This document shows positions 27,108 through 35,854 of a stretch of DNA of 63,998 nt, piece after piece. The notes under the pieces were generated by a model. It was not told the DNA's origin and did not search any database. It saw only the letters and a program-made list of their open reading frames with translations. This DNA comes from Pseudomonas sp. P7548 (GTDB lineage Bacteria; Pseudomonadota; Gammaproteobacteria; Pseudomonadales; Pseudomonadaceae). The stretch covers positions 1 to 63,998 of the forward strand of contig NZ_JACARO010000054.1 in NCBI RefSeq assembly GCF_013386585.1, given 5' to 3'. Numbering within the stretch: the first letter of the stretch is position 1; each line of letters starts with the position of its first letter. The position numbers and the translations under genes are program-made.

Positions 27108-29204
27108 ATGCTCATCGGTAGTTATTCTCCCTCTCTTGTCGTGATCTCCTTGTTCGTCGCGATCCTGGCGTCCTATACCGCCCTGGACTTGGCCGGCCGT
27201 ATCGCGACCACCAAAGGTCGCGCGGTGTACCTGTGGATGACCGGCGGGGCCGTGGCGATGGGCGTGGGCGTGTGGTCCATGCACTTTATCGGCATGTTGG
27301 CGTTGCGCCTGCCGTTCGCCCTCGGGTTTGACCTGGGCATTACCGCGCTGTCGTTGTTGATCGCGGTGCTCTCCAGCGGCTTTGCGTTATGGCTGATCAA
27401 TCAGCCGCGCTTGCCCGCCTGGCAACTGGCGTTTGGTGCGTTGGTCATGGGCGCGGGCATCAGCAGCATGCACTACACCGGCATGGCTGCCATGCGCATG
27501 ACCCCCGGCATCGACTACGACCCAACGTTGTTTGGCGCCTCATTGTTGATCGCCGTGGTGGCGTCCGGCGCGGCGCTGTTGATCGCCCACAATCTGCGTC
27601 GCAACACGCCCTACGTGCGCCTGTTGCGCGGCGGTGCGGCGGTGGTGATGGGCGTGGCCATCGTGGGCATGCATTACACCGGCATGGCGGCCGCGCGGTT
27701 TGCCGATGAAAGCTTCTGTGGCGCGGCGCTGACCGGCTTGAGCGGTAAAGGCCTGGACAACCTGGTGTTGGTGACCTCGTTGGCGGTATTGATCATCGCA
27801 CTGCTGACCTCGTTGCTCGACGCCCGCCTGGAAGCCCGCACTGCGGTGCTGGCCGATTCCCTGACTCTGGCCAACCAGGAGCTGACCCACCTGGCCCTGC
27901 ATGACATGCTCACCGGGCTGCCCAATCGCACGTTGCTGGCCGACCGTATCCAACAAGCGATCCAAGCGGTGAAAGAGCAGGGCGGTTGCTTTGCGTTGAT
28001 GTTTATCGACCTGGATGGCTTCAAGCCAGTCAACGATGCCTTCGGTCACCACATGGGTGACCAGTTGCTGCGTGAAGTCGGTTTGCGCCTGCGCGAAGAC
28101 CTGCGGGGCCAGGACACCCTGGCGCGTATCGGCGGCGATGAGTTCGTGCTGCTGGTGCAATTGGGCCAGCCCGACGATGCCATGGGCCTGGCCGAGCGTC
28201 AGGTGGGCCTGCTCAACCGGGCCTTCAGTGTCGCCGAACACGAGTTGAAGATCTCCGCCAGTGTTGGCATCGCCCTGTTCCCGGGCAACGGTGGCAACCC
28301 CCAGGAACTGTTGATGAACGCCGATGCCGCGATGTACCACGCCAAGGGCATGGGCAAAAACGGCTACAGCTTCTTCGACGTCTCGATGAACACCAATGCG
28401 CGCAAGCAACTGCAACTGTTGCAGGATTTGCGCAATGCTGTCGAGCACGAGCAATTTCGTTTGTATTACCAGCCCAAGTTCGACGCGGTCAGTGGCATCG
28501 CCGTGGGGGCCGAGGCGTTGCTGCGCTGGGAGCACCCACAGCAGGGGCTGTTGCTGCCGGCGATGTTCATCGAACTGGCGGAAAAGACCGGGTTGATCAT
28601 TCCGATTGGCGAATGGGTGCTCAACGAAGCCTGTCGCCAGATGGCCCTGTGGTACGCCCAGGGTTATGAGGACTGGCGCATTGCAGTGAACCTGTCGGCC
28701 TTGCAGTTCTGTCACGCGGGGTTGGTCAAGAGCGTGGCCTCGGCCCTGGAGCGCCATCAGTTGCCGGCCAACAACCTGACCCTGGAAATCACCGAGACCA
28801 CCGCCATGAGCGACGCCGACGCGAGCATGACAGTGTTGCAACAGCTCTCCGACATGGGCGTCGATCTGTCCATCGATGACTTTGGCACCGGTTACTCCAG
28901 CCTCATGTACCTCAAGCGCCTGCCTGCCAACGAGTTGAAGATCGATCGGGGCTTTGTGCGCGACCTGGAGCACGACAGTGACGACGCCGCCATCGTTTCG
29001 GCCATCGTTGCACTGGGCCAGGCCCTGGGCCTGCGTATCGTGGCCGAAGGTGTGGAGACCGATGTGCAACAGAGTTTCCTGACGCGCCTGGGTTGTAATT
29101 CCCTGCAAGGCTATCTGCTGGGGCACCCGTTGCCGGCGGACGGGTTCATGGCCGATATCCAGCGCGCCGAAGACGCCGTAGCCCCTGACAAAAGCCGTGC
29201 GTGA
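27108..29204 (+). CDS. mucR: MHYT-GGDEF-EAL membrane c-di-GMP enzyme (MucR type)
   Basis: A 698-residue inner-membrane protein. The N-terminal ~240 residues hold seven membrane segments with repeated MHYT-type motifs (SMHFIGM, SMHYTGM, GMHYTGM) thought to bind a metal or gas. A GGDEF diguanylate cyclase domain follows with an intact RIGGDEF motif near residue 342, then an EAL phosphodiesterase domain with intact EALLRWEHP near 468 and the DDFGTGYSS motif. The same architecture is found in P. aeruginosa MucR, which controls alginate and biofilm dispersal. Both catalytic motifs are complete, so it may make and break c-di-GMP. The start at 27108 is chosen over an upstream in-frame start inside the hairpin. 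Confidence 0.88.
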   Translation: MLIGSYSPSLVVISLFVAILASYTALDLAGRIATTKGRAVYLWMTGGAVAMGVGVWSMHFIGMLALRLPFALGFDLGITALSLLIAVLSSGFALWLINQPRLPAWQLAFGALVMGAGISSMHYTGMAAMRMTPGIDYDPTLFGASLLIAVVASGAALLIAHNLRRNTPYVRLLRGGAAVVMGVAIVGMHYTGMAAARFADESFCGAALTGLSGKGLDNLVLVTSLAVLIIALLTSLLDARLEARTAVLADSLTLANQELTHLALHDMLTGLPNRTLLADRIQQAIQAVKEQGGCFALMFIDLDGFKPVNDAFGHHMGDQLLREVGLRLREDLRGQDTLARIGGDEFVLLVQLGQPDDAMGLAERQVGLLNRAFSVAEHELKISASVGIALFPGNGGNPQELLMNADAAMYHAKGMGKNGYSFFDVSMNTNARKQLQLLQDLRNAVEHEQFRLYYQPKFDAVSGIAVGAEALLRWEHPQQGLLLPAMFIELAEKTGLIIPIGEWVLNEACRQMALWYAQGYEDWRIAVNLSALQFCHAGLVKSVASALERHQLPANNLTLEITETTAMSDADASMTVLQQLSDMGVDLSIDDFGTGYSSLMYLKRLPANELKIDRGFVRDLEHDSDDAAIVSAIVALGQALGLRIVAEGVETDVQQSFLTRLGCNSLQGYLLGHPLPADGFMADIQRAEDAVAPDKSRA

Positions 29205-29258
29205 CGGGTATTCTTGGATCCAACCCTTTCTCTCAGGTTGAATCAGGAGACCACACGC

Positions 29259-30005
29259 ATGGACAAAGTCGTCATCATCACCGGTGGCAGTCGTGGGATT
29301 GGCGCCGAGACGGCCTTGCTGGCGGCACGCCAGGGCTATCGCATCTGCATCAATTACCAGTCTGACGAAGAGGCGGCCCATCGCGTGCTGGAGCAGGTCC
29401 GTGCGCTGGGCGCCCAGGCGATCACTGTGCGCGCCGACGTGAGTATCGAAGATGAAGTGATCGGCTTGTTCAACCGCGTCGATGCCGAGTTGGGGCGGGT
29501 CACCGCACTGGTCAACAATGCCGGTACCGTGGGGCATAAGTCGCGGGTCGATGAGATGTCCGAGTTCCGCATTCTCAAGATCATGAAGACCAACGTGCTG
29601 GGGCCGATCCTGTGTGCCAAGCATGCGGTGCTGCGCATGTCGCCCAAGCACGGCGGGCAGGGCGGCAGTATCGTCAACGTGTCGTCGGTGGCGGCACGCC
29701 TGGGTTCGCCGGGCGAATATGTGGACTATGCCGCCTCCAAAGGCGCGCTCGACACGTTCACCGTGGGCCTGTCCAAGGAGGTGGCGGGCGAGGGTATTCG
29801 GGTCAACGCCGTACGCCCTGGCTATATCTTCACTGACTTCCACGCCCTCAGCGGCGACCCGGACCGTGTCAGCAAACTCGAGTCGGGCATCCCCATGGCG
29901 CGCGGCGGGCGCCCGGATGAAGTGGCCGAGGCGATTATCTGGCTACTGTCGGACAAAGCCTCGTATACCACCGGCACCTTTCTGGATCTTGGGGGAGGTC
30001 GTTAA
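29259..30005 (+). CDS. Short-chain dehydrogenase/reductase
   Basis: A 248-residue classical SDR. The cofactor motif TGGSRGIG starts at about residue 8, NNAG is present, and the catalytic Ser, Tyr and Lys lie in VSSVAARLG and DYAASKGA. Conserved C-terminal PGYIFTDFHA follows. It probably uses NADP(H). SD CAGGAGA precedes the start. It lies 54 bp after mucR on the same strand; substrate unknown. Confidence 0.9.
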   Translation: MDKVVIITGGSRGIGAETALLAARQGYRICINYQSDEEAAHRVLEQVRALGAQAITVRADVSIEDEVIGLFNRVDAELGRVTALVNNAGTVGHKSRVDEMSEFRILKIMKTNVLGPILCAKHAVLRMSPKHGGQGGSIVNVSSVAARLGSPGEYVDYAASKGALDTFTVGLSKEVAGEGIRVNAVRPGYIFTDFHALSGDPDRVSKLESGIPMARGGRPDEVAEAIIWLLSDKASYTTGTFLDLGGGR

Positions 30006-30017
30006 GGGCGTGGATGA

Positions 30018-30476
30018 TCAGGTCCGCAGGTAGCGCAGTACCTCGTAGCCTTTATAGGAAAAGGCCTGCAGCAGGCGGACCTCCGAGTTATCGGCGGTGC
30101 CGTAGCCATTCGCGCAAAAACCGTCGATGTAGCCATTGCGGTTTCGGCTGCAGTTGAGGGTGCGATCATCGACGTTGTCGATGAAACGCAAGACTTTGTC
30201 CAGGTCGTAGGCCGCGTTGGCCCGGGACTCCGCGTCAGGGTTGGCCCCGGTCCAGTCACCCATCTGCATCATCAATTCATCGATCAGGTGGTAGTTGTCC
30301 CGGTTGTCCAGGAAGTGCTTCAGCACCGGGCTTTGTTCGATGATCCGTTCTGCCGAACGATGGTCACCGGCCGGGCGCCCCTCCGGGCCGGTCATCTCGC
30401 GTACTTGTTTCTGTTCGGCTGCACGCATGTAGTTGGGGGGGATGGGTAGCGGTATAAGGTCGGTGCGAATAGGCAT
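30018..30476 (-). CDS. Small protein behind a hrp box; candidate type III secreted protein
   Basis: A 152-residue soluble protein, MPIRTDLIPLPIPPNYMRAA at the N-terminus, no signal peptide or membrane segment. The C-terminal part has the pattern FIDNVDDRTLNCSRNRNGYI then LLQAFSYKGYEVLRYL. I do not recognise a domain, though it resembles small proteins annotated in P. fluorescens as type III effectors. The key evidence is a HrpL-type promoter 68-95 bp upstream. The start at 30476 (ATG) is preferred to the GTG at 30515. An Asp at position 6 is atypical of classical export signals. Confidence 0.6.
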   Translation of the reverse strand: MPIRTDLIPLPIPPNYMRAAEQKQVREMTGPEGRPAGDHRSAERIIEQSPVLKHFLDNRDNYHLIDELMMQMGDWTGANPDAESRANAAYDLDKVLRFIDNVDDRTLNCSRNRNGYIDGFCANGYGTADNSEVRLLQAFSYKGYEVLRYLRT

Positions 30477-30543
30477 GCTCGTGGGACACTCAACATTGAA
30501 CCAGGGAAGGTGCACTCTTCAATAAGAGAAGACTGCGCCCACC

Positions 30544-30571
30544 TGTGTGGCCATGTCCTTGACTCAGTTCC
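30544..30571 (-). promoter_or_regulatory. Hrp box (HrpL-type ECF promoter) for the gene at 30018-30476
   Basis: On the minus strand, GGAAC (30571-30567), 16 nt, then CCACACA (30550-30544), i.e. GGAACT-N15-CCACNNA, against the consensus GGAACC-N15/16-CCACNNA. It starts just outside the stop of the MocR gene. Confidence 0.6.
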
Positions 30572-30574
30572 GGT

Positions 30575-31984
30575 TTAAAACGAACGCACGATCCGCCCCA
30601 ATGTCTCCATCGCCTTCTCCGATGCCTCGGTCCACGGGCTGCCATAGTTAAGGCGGATGCAGTTGCGAAAGCGCTGGGTCGCCGAGAAGATCGGCCCCGG
30701 CGCGATGCTGATGCCTTGTGCCAGCGCCATCTGGAACAGCTTCAGCGAGTCGGTCTGCTCCGGCAGTTCCAGCCACAGGAAATAACCTCCGGCAGGTTGG
30801 CTGACCCGCGTCTGCGCCGGGAAGTAACGGGCAATCGCCGCCAGCATCGCACTTTGCTGTTCTTCCAGGGCGTAGCGCAATTTGCGCAAGTGTCGGTCAT
30901 AGCCGCCATGTTGCAGGTAATCGGCAATCGCCGCCTGGGCCGGCATCGACGGGCACAGTGACGTCATCAGCTTCAGGCGCTCGACTTTCTGCGCAAAACG
31001 CCCGGCCGCCACCCAGCCCACGCGATAGCCCGGGGCCAGGCTTTTGGCAAACGAGCCGCAATGCATCACCAGCCCTTCAGTGTCGAAGGCCTTGGCCGGC
31101 TTGGGTGCCTGCTGCCCGTAATACAGCTCGGCGTACACGTCGTCTTCGATCAGCGGTACCTGATGGCTGCGCAGCAGTTCTACCAACGCTTGTTTCTTGG
31201 CTTCGGGCAGGATGGCGCCCATGGGGTTCTGGAAGCTGGTCATGGTCCAGCAGGCCTTGATCGGGTAGCGCTCCAGGCTTTGGGCCAGGGCGTTGAGATC
31301 AATGCCGTCGCGCGGATGCACGGGGATTTCCACGGCCTTGAGTTTCAAGCGCTCCAGCACTTGCAGGCAGGCGTAGAACGCCGGCGCTTCAATGGCCACC
31401 AGGTCGCCGGGTTCCGTCACTGCTTGCAAGCACAGGTTGAGGGCCTCCAGGGCGCCATTGGTGATCAGCAGTTCTTCCATCGGCAGCATCAGGCCCCCGA
31501 CCATGTAGCGCAGGGCGATCTGCCGACGCAGTTGCGGGTTGCCCGGCGACATGTCGGTGACCACCAGGCGCGGGTCCATCTCGCGGCTGGCGCTGGCCAG
31601 GGAACGGGCCAGGCGCGGCAGGGGGAATAGCATGGGGCTGGGGAACGCCGAGCCGAACGGCACGGTGTTCGGGTCCTTGATCGAGTCAAGCACCGAGAAC
31701 ACCAGTTCGCTCACATCGACTTCGGTGGACTCGTGCACTTGTTCGCTCACCACCGGTTCGGAAAACGGGCTGGGCGCATGGGTATTCACAAAGTAGCCCG
31801 AACGCGGCCGTGCGCGGATCAGGCCGCGCCGCTCCAACAGGTAGTAGGCCTGGAACACCGTGGACGGGCTGACCCCATAGGTCTGGCTGGCATAGCGCAC
31901 CGACGGCACGCGCTGGCCGGGGCCAAGCACCCCGGAGCGGATCAGTTCTGCGATGTCATCGGCGAATTTTTCGTAGCGTTTCAT
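30575..31984 (-). CDS. MocR-type GntR regulator with aminotransferase domain
   Basis: A 469-residue fusion. The N-terminal ~75 residues are a GntR winged helix (SGVLGPGQRVPSVRYASQTY, STVFQAYYLLERRGLI), joined by a linker to a fold-type I aminotransferase-like domain whose PLP lysine lies in CGSFAKSLAPGYRVGW. Such proteins use PLP or an amino compound as effector and usually regulate a neighbouring operon. The upstream neighbour on the opposite side of a REPIN is ccoG; no clear target is visible. Start at 31984 (MKRYEKF). Confidence 0.9.
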   Translation of the reverse strand: MKRYEKFADDIAELIRSGVLGPGQRVPSVRYASQTYGVSPSTVFQAYYLLERRGLIRARPRSGYFVNTHAPSPFSEPVVSEQVHESTEVDVSELVFSVLDSIKDPNTVPFGSAFPSPMLFPLPRLARSLASASREMDPRLVVTDMSPGNPQLRRQIALRYMVGGLMLPMEELLITNGALEALNLCLQAVTEPGDLVAIEAPAFYACLQVLERLKLKAVEIPVHPRDGIDLNALAQSLERYPIKACWTMTSFQNPMGAILPEAKKQALVELLRSHQVPLIEDDVYAELYYGQQAPKPAKAFDTEGLVMHCGSFAKSLAPGYRVGWVAAGRFAQKVERLKLMTSLCPSMPAQAAIADYLQHGGYDRHLRKLRYALEEQQSAMLAAIARYFPAQTRVSQPAGGYFLWLELPEQTDSLKLFQMALAQGISIAPGPIFSATQRFRNCIRLNYGSPWTEASEKAMETLGRIVRSF

Positions 31985-32024
31985 GGGGGCCTTGAACAAA
32001 AATTTAATAGGTGCACGGAACACA

Positions 32025-32116
32025 TTGTGGGAGCGGGCTTGCTCGCGAAGGCGGGGTATCAGCCGCCTGATTTATAAACTGACCCGCCGCCTTCGCGAGC
32101 AAGCCCGCTCCCACAG
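32025..32116. repeat. REPIN between ccoG and the MocR gene
   Basis: TGTGGGAGCGGGCTTGCTCG and its inverted copy ending CCCGCTCCCACA, the GCTCGCGAAGGCGG subtype. Confidence 0.9.
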
Positions 32117-32143
32117 TTGGATCTTTACAGGTTCGGATAGACC

Positions 32144-33559
32144 TCAGCGGTTCAATGGCGCCACAAAGCGGCTGTCGGCGGCACTGTAGATCCACGGCTC
32201 ATCCACATCGGTGACCTTGAAGCGCAGGGTCTGCGAACTGCTCGCCGGCTTGTCGGCGAGCAGCGCCACCGACACCGGCACATCGCTGATTTCCCCCGGG
32301 GCCAGGCTGATCTCGGTCTTGCCCTGCAGCTGGAAACCTTCGGCATCCACCAGTTCCAGGCGGTAGTCCTGGCGTTGCTGGGTCTTGTTGATGACCTTGA
32401 GGCTGTAGATGTTCTCGATCAGGCCCTGGCTGTTCTCACGGAACATGCCACGGTCCTTGGTCACGTCCAGCGACACCATCGGCCGTTCGATCAACGCCAC
32501 CACCAGTGCCGCAATCATCACCAACAGCACCGCACTGTAGCCGATCAGGCGTGGCCTGAGCAGGTGCGTCTTGCCACCTTGCAACTGATGTTCGGAGGTG
32601 TAGCTGACCAGGCCACGGGCGTAGCCCATCTTGTCCATGATCGAATCGCAGGCGTCGATGCAGGCCGCGCAGCCGATGCACTCCATTTGCAGGCCGTCAC
32701 GGTTGTCGATACCGGTGGGGCACACTTGCACGCACAACTGGCAGTCGATGCAGTCACCCAGGCCGACGTCGGCGGGCTTGACCTCGCGTTTGCGCGGGCC
32801 ACGGTTTTCGCCACGGGCGGCATCGTAGGAAATGGTCAGGGTGTCCTTGTCGAACATCACGCTCTGGAACCGTGCGTAAGGGCACATGTGCATGCACACC
32901 GCTTCGCGCAGCCAGCCGGCGTTGAGGTAGGTGGCGCCGGTAAAAAACAGCACCCAGAACAGGCTCACGCCGCCCATTTTCCAGGTCAGTAATTCGGCGG
33001 CCAGGGGCCGCACCGGGGTGAAATAGCCGACGAAGGTCAGGCCGGTGAGCACGCTGATGCCCAGCCACAAGGTGTGCTTGGCCGAACGCCGCGCCAGTTT
33101 GTTCAGGCTCCAGGGCGCGGCCTGCAGTTTGATGCGTTGGTTGCGTTCACCCTCGGTGACCTTTTCGCACCACATGAACAGCCAGGTGAACGAGCTTTGC
33201 GGGCAGGTGTAGCCACACCACACGCGCCCGGCAAACACGGTGATCGCAAACAGGCCGAAGGCACAGATGATCAGCAGGGCCGACAGCAGGATGAAATCCT
33301 GGGGCCAGAACGTGGCACCAAAGATGTGGAATTTGCTTTCAGCCAGGTCCCACAGCACGGCCTGGCGCCCACCCCAGTTCAGCCACACCGTGCCGAAGAA
33401 GGCCAGGAACAGAAAGCCTGCACCGCTGACGCGCAAGGTGCGGAACAGGCCGGTAAAACTGCGGGTATGGATCAGGGTGTCGCTGGCGTTGGCCTTCACC
33501 TTCTTTGGGTGCGCAGGCTCATGGATTTCCACGGTTCGGACGGGGATTCTTTCGCTCAT
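32144..33559 (-). CDS. ccoG: Cytochrome c oxidase accessory protein CcoG
   Basis: A 471-residue inner-membrane iron-sulfur protein. About five membrane segments surround a double ferredoxin cluster region (CIDCQLCVQVCPTG and CIGCAACIDACDS), with CGYTCPQS in the first half and an Ig-like periplasmic domain at the C-terminus. CcoG acts in copper handling and assembly of cbb3 oxidase. The ccoNOP oxidase genes and ccoHIS are not in this window, so this is a detached copy. Start at 33559 (MSERIPV). Confidence 0.92.
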   Translation of the reverse strand: MSERIPVRTVEIHEPAHPKKVKANASDTLIHTRSFTGLFRTLRVSGAGFLFLAFFGTVWLNWGGRQAVLWDLAESKFHIFGATFWPQDFILLSALLIICAFGLFAITVFAGRVWCGYTCPQSSFTWLFMWCEKVTEGERNQRIKLQAAPWSLNKLARRSAKHTLWLGISVLTGLTFVGYFTPVRPLAAELLTWKMGGVSLFWVLFFTGATYLNAGWLREAVCMHMCPYARFQSVMFDKDTLTISYDAARGENRGPRKREVKPADVGLGDCIDCQLCVQVCPTGIDNRDGLQMECIGCAACIDACDSIMDKMGYARGLVSYTSEHQLQGGKTHLLRPRLIGYSAVLLVMIAALVVALIERPMVSLDVTKDRGMFRENSQGLIENIYSLKVINKTQQRQDYRLELVDAEGFQLQGKTEISLAPGEISDVPVSVALLADKPASSSQTLRFKVTDVDEPWIYSAADSRFVAPLNR

Positions 33560-33686
33560 GGTCGTTCGCTCATCAGCCTCCATCAGGCAGATGAACTATG
33601 AACGGCGCTCTGTTTGCAGAACAGACTCAGCTATCACGATAAAAAGCGGATCAGATAAGGCGCGCCTCACCCCCTGCGACAATGTG

Positions 33687-33713
33687 CTGCACCCCGTGGC
33701 GCGTGGGGTGCAG
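33687..33713. terminator. Strong hairpin between DUF3203-like gene and ccoG
   Basis: CTGCACCCC (33687-33695) pairs perfectly with GGGGTGCAG (33705-33713). It lacks a T-run in the minus direction; probably a transcript-end structure for the gene at 33744. Confidence 0.5.
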
Positions 33714-33743
33714 GCTGTTTGCGCAAGTGCTGATACAGATCAA

Positions 33744-33983
33744 TCAAATCACCGAATCACTGTTCGTGGCCTTCAGGTGCTTGCGTCCGTCCTTGGCGCC
33801 GGCCACGGTCAGGGCGTCGGCCTCGGCTTCGGTGATATAAACCCGGTCCGCGCCCAGTTGCACGAAGGACATGGCTTTGTCGCTGTCGGTGCCGACGGTC
33901 ACCTGTTCAGCGGGCAGGCTTTGTTCCTCGCCGGTTTCATCGACCTTGAAACGGCACGTGTGGCTTTCGATACGTACAGGCAT
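33744..33983 (-). CDS. DUF3203-like small protein
   Basis: A 79-residue soluble acidic protein, MPVRIESHTCRFKVDETGEE at the start and ITEAEADALTVAGAKDGRKH near the end, matching my recollection of the Pseudomonas DUF3203 family, function unknown. SD AAGGAG is well placed. It is divergent from the MgtC-like gene. Confidence 0.75.
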   Translation of the reverse strand: MPVRIESHTCRFKVDETGEEQSLPAEQVTVGTDSDKAMSFVQLGADRVYITEAEADALTVAGAKDGRKHLKATNSDSVI

Positions 33984-34104
33984 GACAAGCTCCTTTTTAT
34001 AGGCTGGTAATCGTTAGGTTCCAGCCTGTCGCCAAGCGTTCCAGGCAACTGACTGGCGGTCGCCGCTGTCCACCGCTTATCACTGATGAAAAAGGAGCGC
34101 ATCC

Positions 34105-34602
34105 ATGGACGCCTGGTGGCATGAAGTGTGGCAAACCCTGCAGGCCGAATTCGCCGATATCGGCGAAGCTCGGCAATTGACGCAGATTACCGTGCGCCTG
34201 CTGATTGCAGCCGTGCTGGGTGGCATCCTGGGGTTTGAGCGAGAGAGCAAGGGCAAGGCGGCCGGCGTGCGCACCCACATGTTGGTGGCCATGGGAGCTG
34301 CACTGTTTGTGTTGGTGCCGCAGATGTCCGGCAGCGAGGCGGATGCCATGAGCCGGGTGTTGCAGGGCGTGATTGCGGGGATCGGGTTTCTCGGGGCTGG
34401 GACCATCCTCAAGGGCAAGGAGGATGAGGCGGGACAGCACGTCAAGGGCCTGACCACCGCAGCCGGGTTGTGGATGACCGCCGCCATCGGTGTGGCGGCG
34501 GGGCTGGGGCGCGAGTCGACAGCGGTGCTGAGTACGTTGCTGGCCCTGGCGGTCTTCAGCCTGATGCCGAGGATCGTCAAACTGCTCGAAAAGGAACCGT
34601 GA
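34105..34602 (+). CDS. MgtC/SapB-family membrane protein
   Basis: A 165-residue inner-membrane protein with about four hydrophobic segments. The family motifs GGILGFERESKGKAAGVRTH and GIGFLGAGTIL are clear. MgtC proteins are linked to survival at low magnesium and modulation of the F1Fo ATPase. Strong SD AAGGAG precedes the ATG. The short form lacks the C-terminal ACT-like domain of virulence MgtC. Confidence 0.9.
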   Translation: MDAWWHEVWQTLQAEFADIGEARQLTQITVRLLIAAVLGGILGFERESKGKAAGVRTHMLVAMGAALFVLVPQMSGSEADAMSRVLQGVIAGIGFLGAGTILKGKEDEAGQHVKGLTTAAGLWMTAAIGVAAGLGRESTAVLSTLLALAVFSLMPRIVKLLEKEP

Positions 34603-34622
34603 GCAGGGTTTAAAGCATTGAC

Positions 34623-35273
34623 TCAGCTTTGGCCACCTGAGCGTTCGCGTCGCATCTTTTCGATTTTACCTTTGCTCAGATGGCCGCCGAAATCGTTCAA
34701 TTCTTTGGTGTTCGCCCTTGTCCCGAACATGCGCGTCTTGAGTTTCTTCAGGTTTTCATTCGAGCTGCTTAAAAAGTTGGCGAAATCGCCAAGCTCTGCA
34801 TCGAATGCTTTAAATAACATTTCAAGATTTCTGTATTTTGCCTGGTGCAGGTAGTTATCACCTAACCCTTTGAGGCATGAGTTCTGGCTGGCTTCGAGCT
34901 TGTTCTTGTCTAGACGCTCGCCAATTCTTTCAAGAACCTTGGCGTTCGCTTCAGCATTTGGACCGTGCAAACATCGGCTGATATTGGCTTGGGTCATGAG
35001 TGGGCGGAGCTGGGCGAGGATCGTACGCGACTTGTCCGAGTCGGGGTTGTTCATGAGCTCTTCGATATTTTCCGGGGTCAGCAACGCGTTCAATTCATTG
35101 ACGGTCTTATCCGCTTTTCCCGGTGCAGGCTGCGTGGGCGGTGTCGACCAGTCTGGGCCAGAACTCGGTGTTGAATTCGGGAGATTGGCGGGTGGTGATG
35201 GGTGACGTGGCGACACGTTGGTGTTTTGCCCAGTACCGGCAGGGGGGGCGTAATGCGGGTTGATGGTCGACAT
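34623..35273 (-). CDS. Proline-rich soluble protein of unknown function, possibly secreted
   Basis: A 216-residue protein. Residues 1-60 are rich in Pro, Ser, Thr and Asn with no acidic residue in the first dozen and Ile at position 4, features of type III export signals. The remainder is a predicted all-helical domain (KTVNELNALLTPENIEELM, LEMLFKAFDAELGDFANFL) with one pair of cysteines. No family recognised. GC content is visibly lower than in its neighbours. No good hrp box was found upstream. Start at 35273 with GAGG upstream. Confidence 0.65.
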   Translation of the reverse strand: MSTINPHYAPPAGTGQNTNVSPRHPSPPANLPNSTPSSGPDWSTPPTQPAPGKADKTVNELNALLTPENIEELMNNPDSDKSRTILAQLRPLMTQANISRCLHGPNAEANAKVLERIGERLDKNKLEASQNSCLKGLGDNYLHQAKYRNLEMLFKAFDAELGDFANFLSSSNENLKKLKTRMFGTRANTKELNDFGGHLSKGKIEKMRRERSGGQS

Positions 35274-35492
35274 CGTTTTGGCCTCGTAGGAGTTCAACAA
35301 AACGCTACTGCCAGCAACCTGACCAGAGCGTTTACGCACCCGAGTATAAGGACGTCGAATCATGGTAAAACGGGGTATAGACCGATAGTGCTGTAAGGCA
35401 TTTCGCTATTTGTGGTGTAAGGACGGCGCTCATATGCAGGTGCTGAAAAAGGGGCCGGTGCCGAGCATCGAACCCCTGAGTCTATCAATGAT

Positions 35493-35651
35493 TCAAACGA
35501 TGACGGGCGGCATCGTCTTTGGTGGTTCCTCTACCGCAGGCGGCTCGTTTTCAGGCGGCTCTTTCTCCGGAATCGGCTCCGGTTCGCTCGGCGGCAGGGT
35601 CGGGTTGTTGATATTCGGGTCCGGCGTTTCAGCCGGGATCGGGATATTCAT
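35493..35651 (-). CDS. Small proline/glutamate-rich protein
   Basis: A 52-residue peptide, MNIPIPAETPDPNINNPTLP followed by Glu-Pro repeats. A near-perfect SD (AAGGAGG) sits 8-9 bases before the ATG, which favours it over the glycine-rich frame on the opposite strand. Likely disordered; function unknown. Confidence 0.7.
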   Translation of the reverse strand: MNIPIPAETPDPNINNPTLPPSEPEPIPEKEPPENEPPAVEEPPKTMPPVIV

Positions 35652-35854
35652 CAGTGTGGCCTCCTTTGTGCTTTGCTCTATCGGTGGACAGCCGCTGCGG
35701 CGAATTGATTCCCCGCTCAATGGCGGCACATCCACCTGAACTTTTAACCGGGGCTCAGGCTCGGACCTATGACGGCCCGCTCAGGGAGAGCACCGCCGTA
35801 TCAGAATCCGGATCAAGCAAAGAGCGTCCACAGGGCGTAAGGGGAAGATGCTCG

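Noticed and set aside
35391..35414. CCACAAA upstream of the 216-residue protein as a hrp box
   Set aside because: The -35 part 16-17 bases away reads GCATA or CATAT, too far from GGAAC.
35434..35739. Glycine/serine-rich plus-strand frame overlapping the 52-residue Pro/Glu-rich gene
   Set aside because: No SD at its start, while the opposite frame has a strong AAGGAGG; Gly/Ser richness is the complement of Pro/Glu codons.
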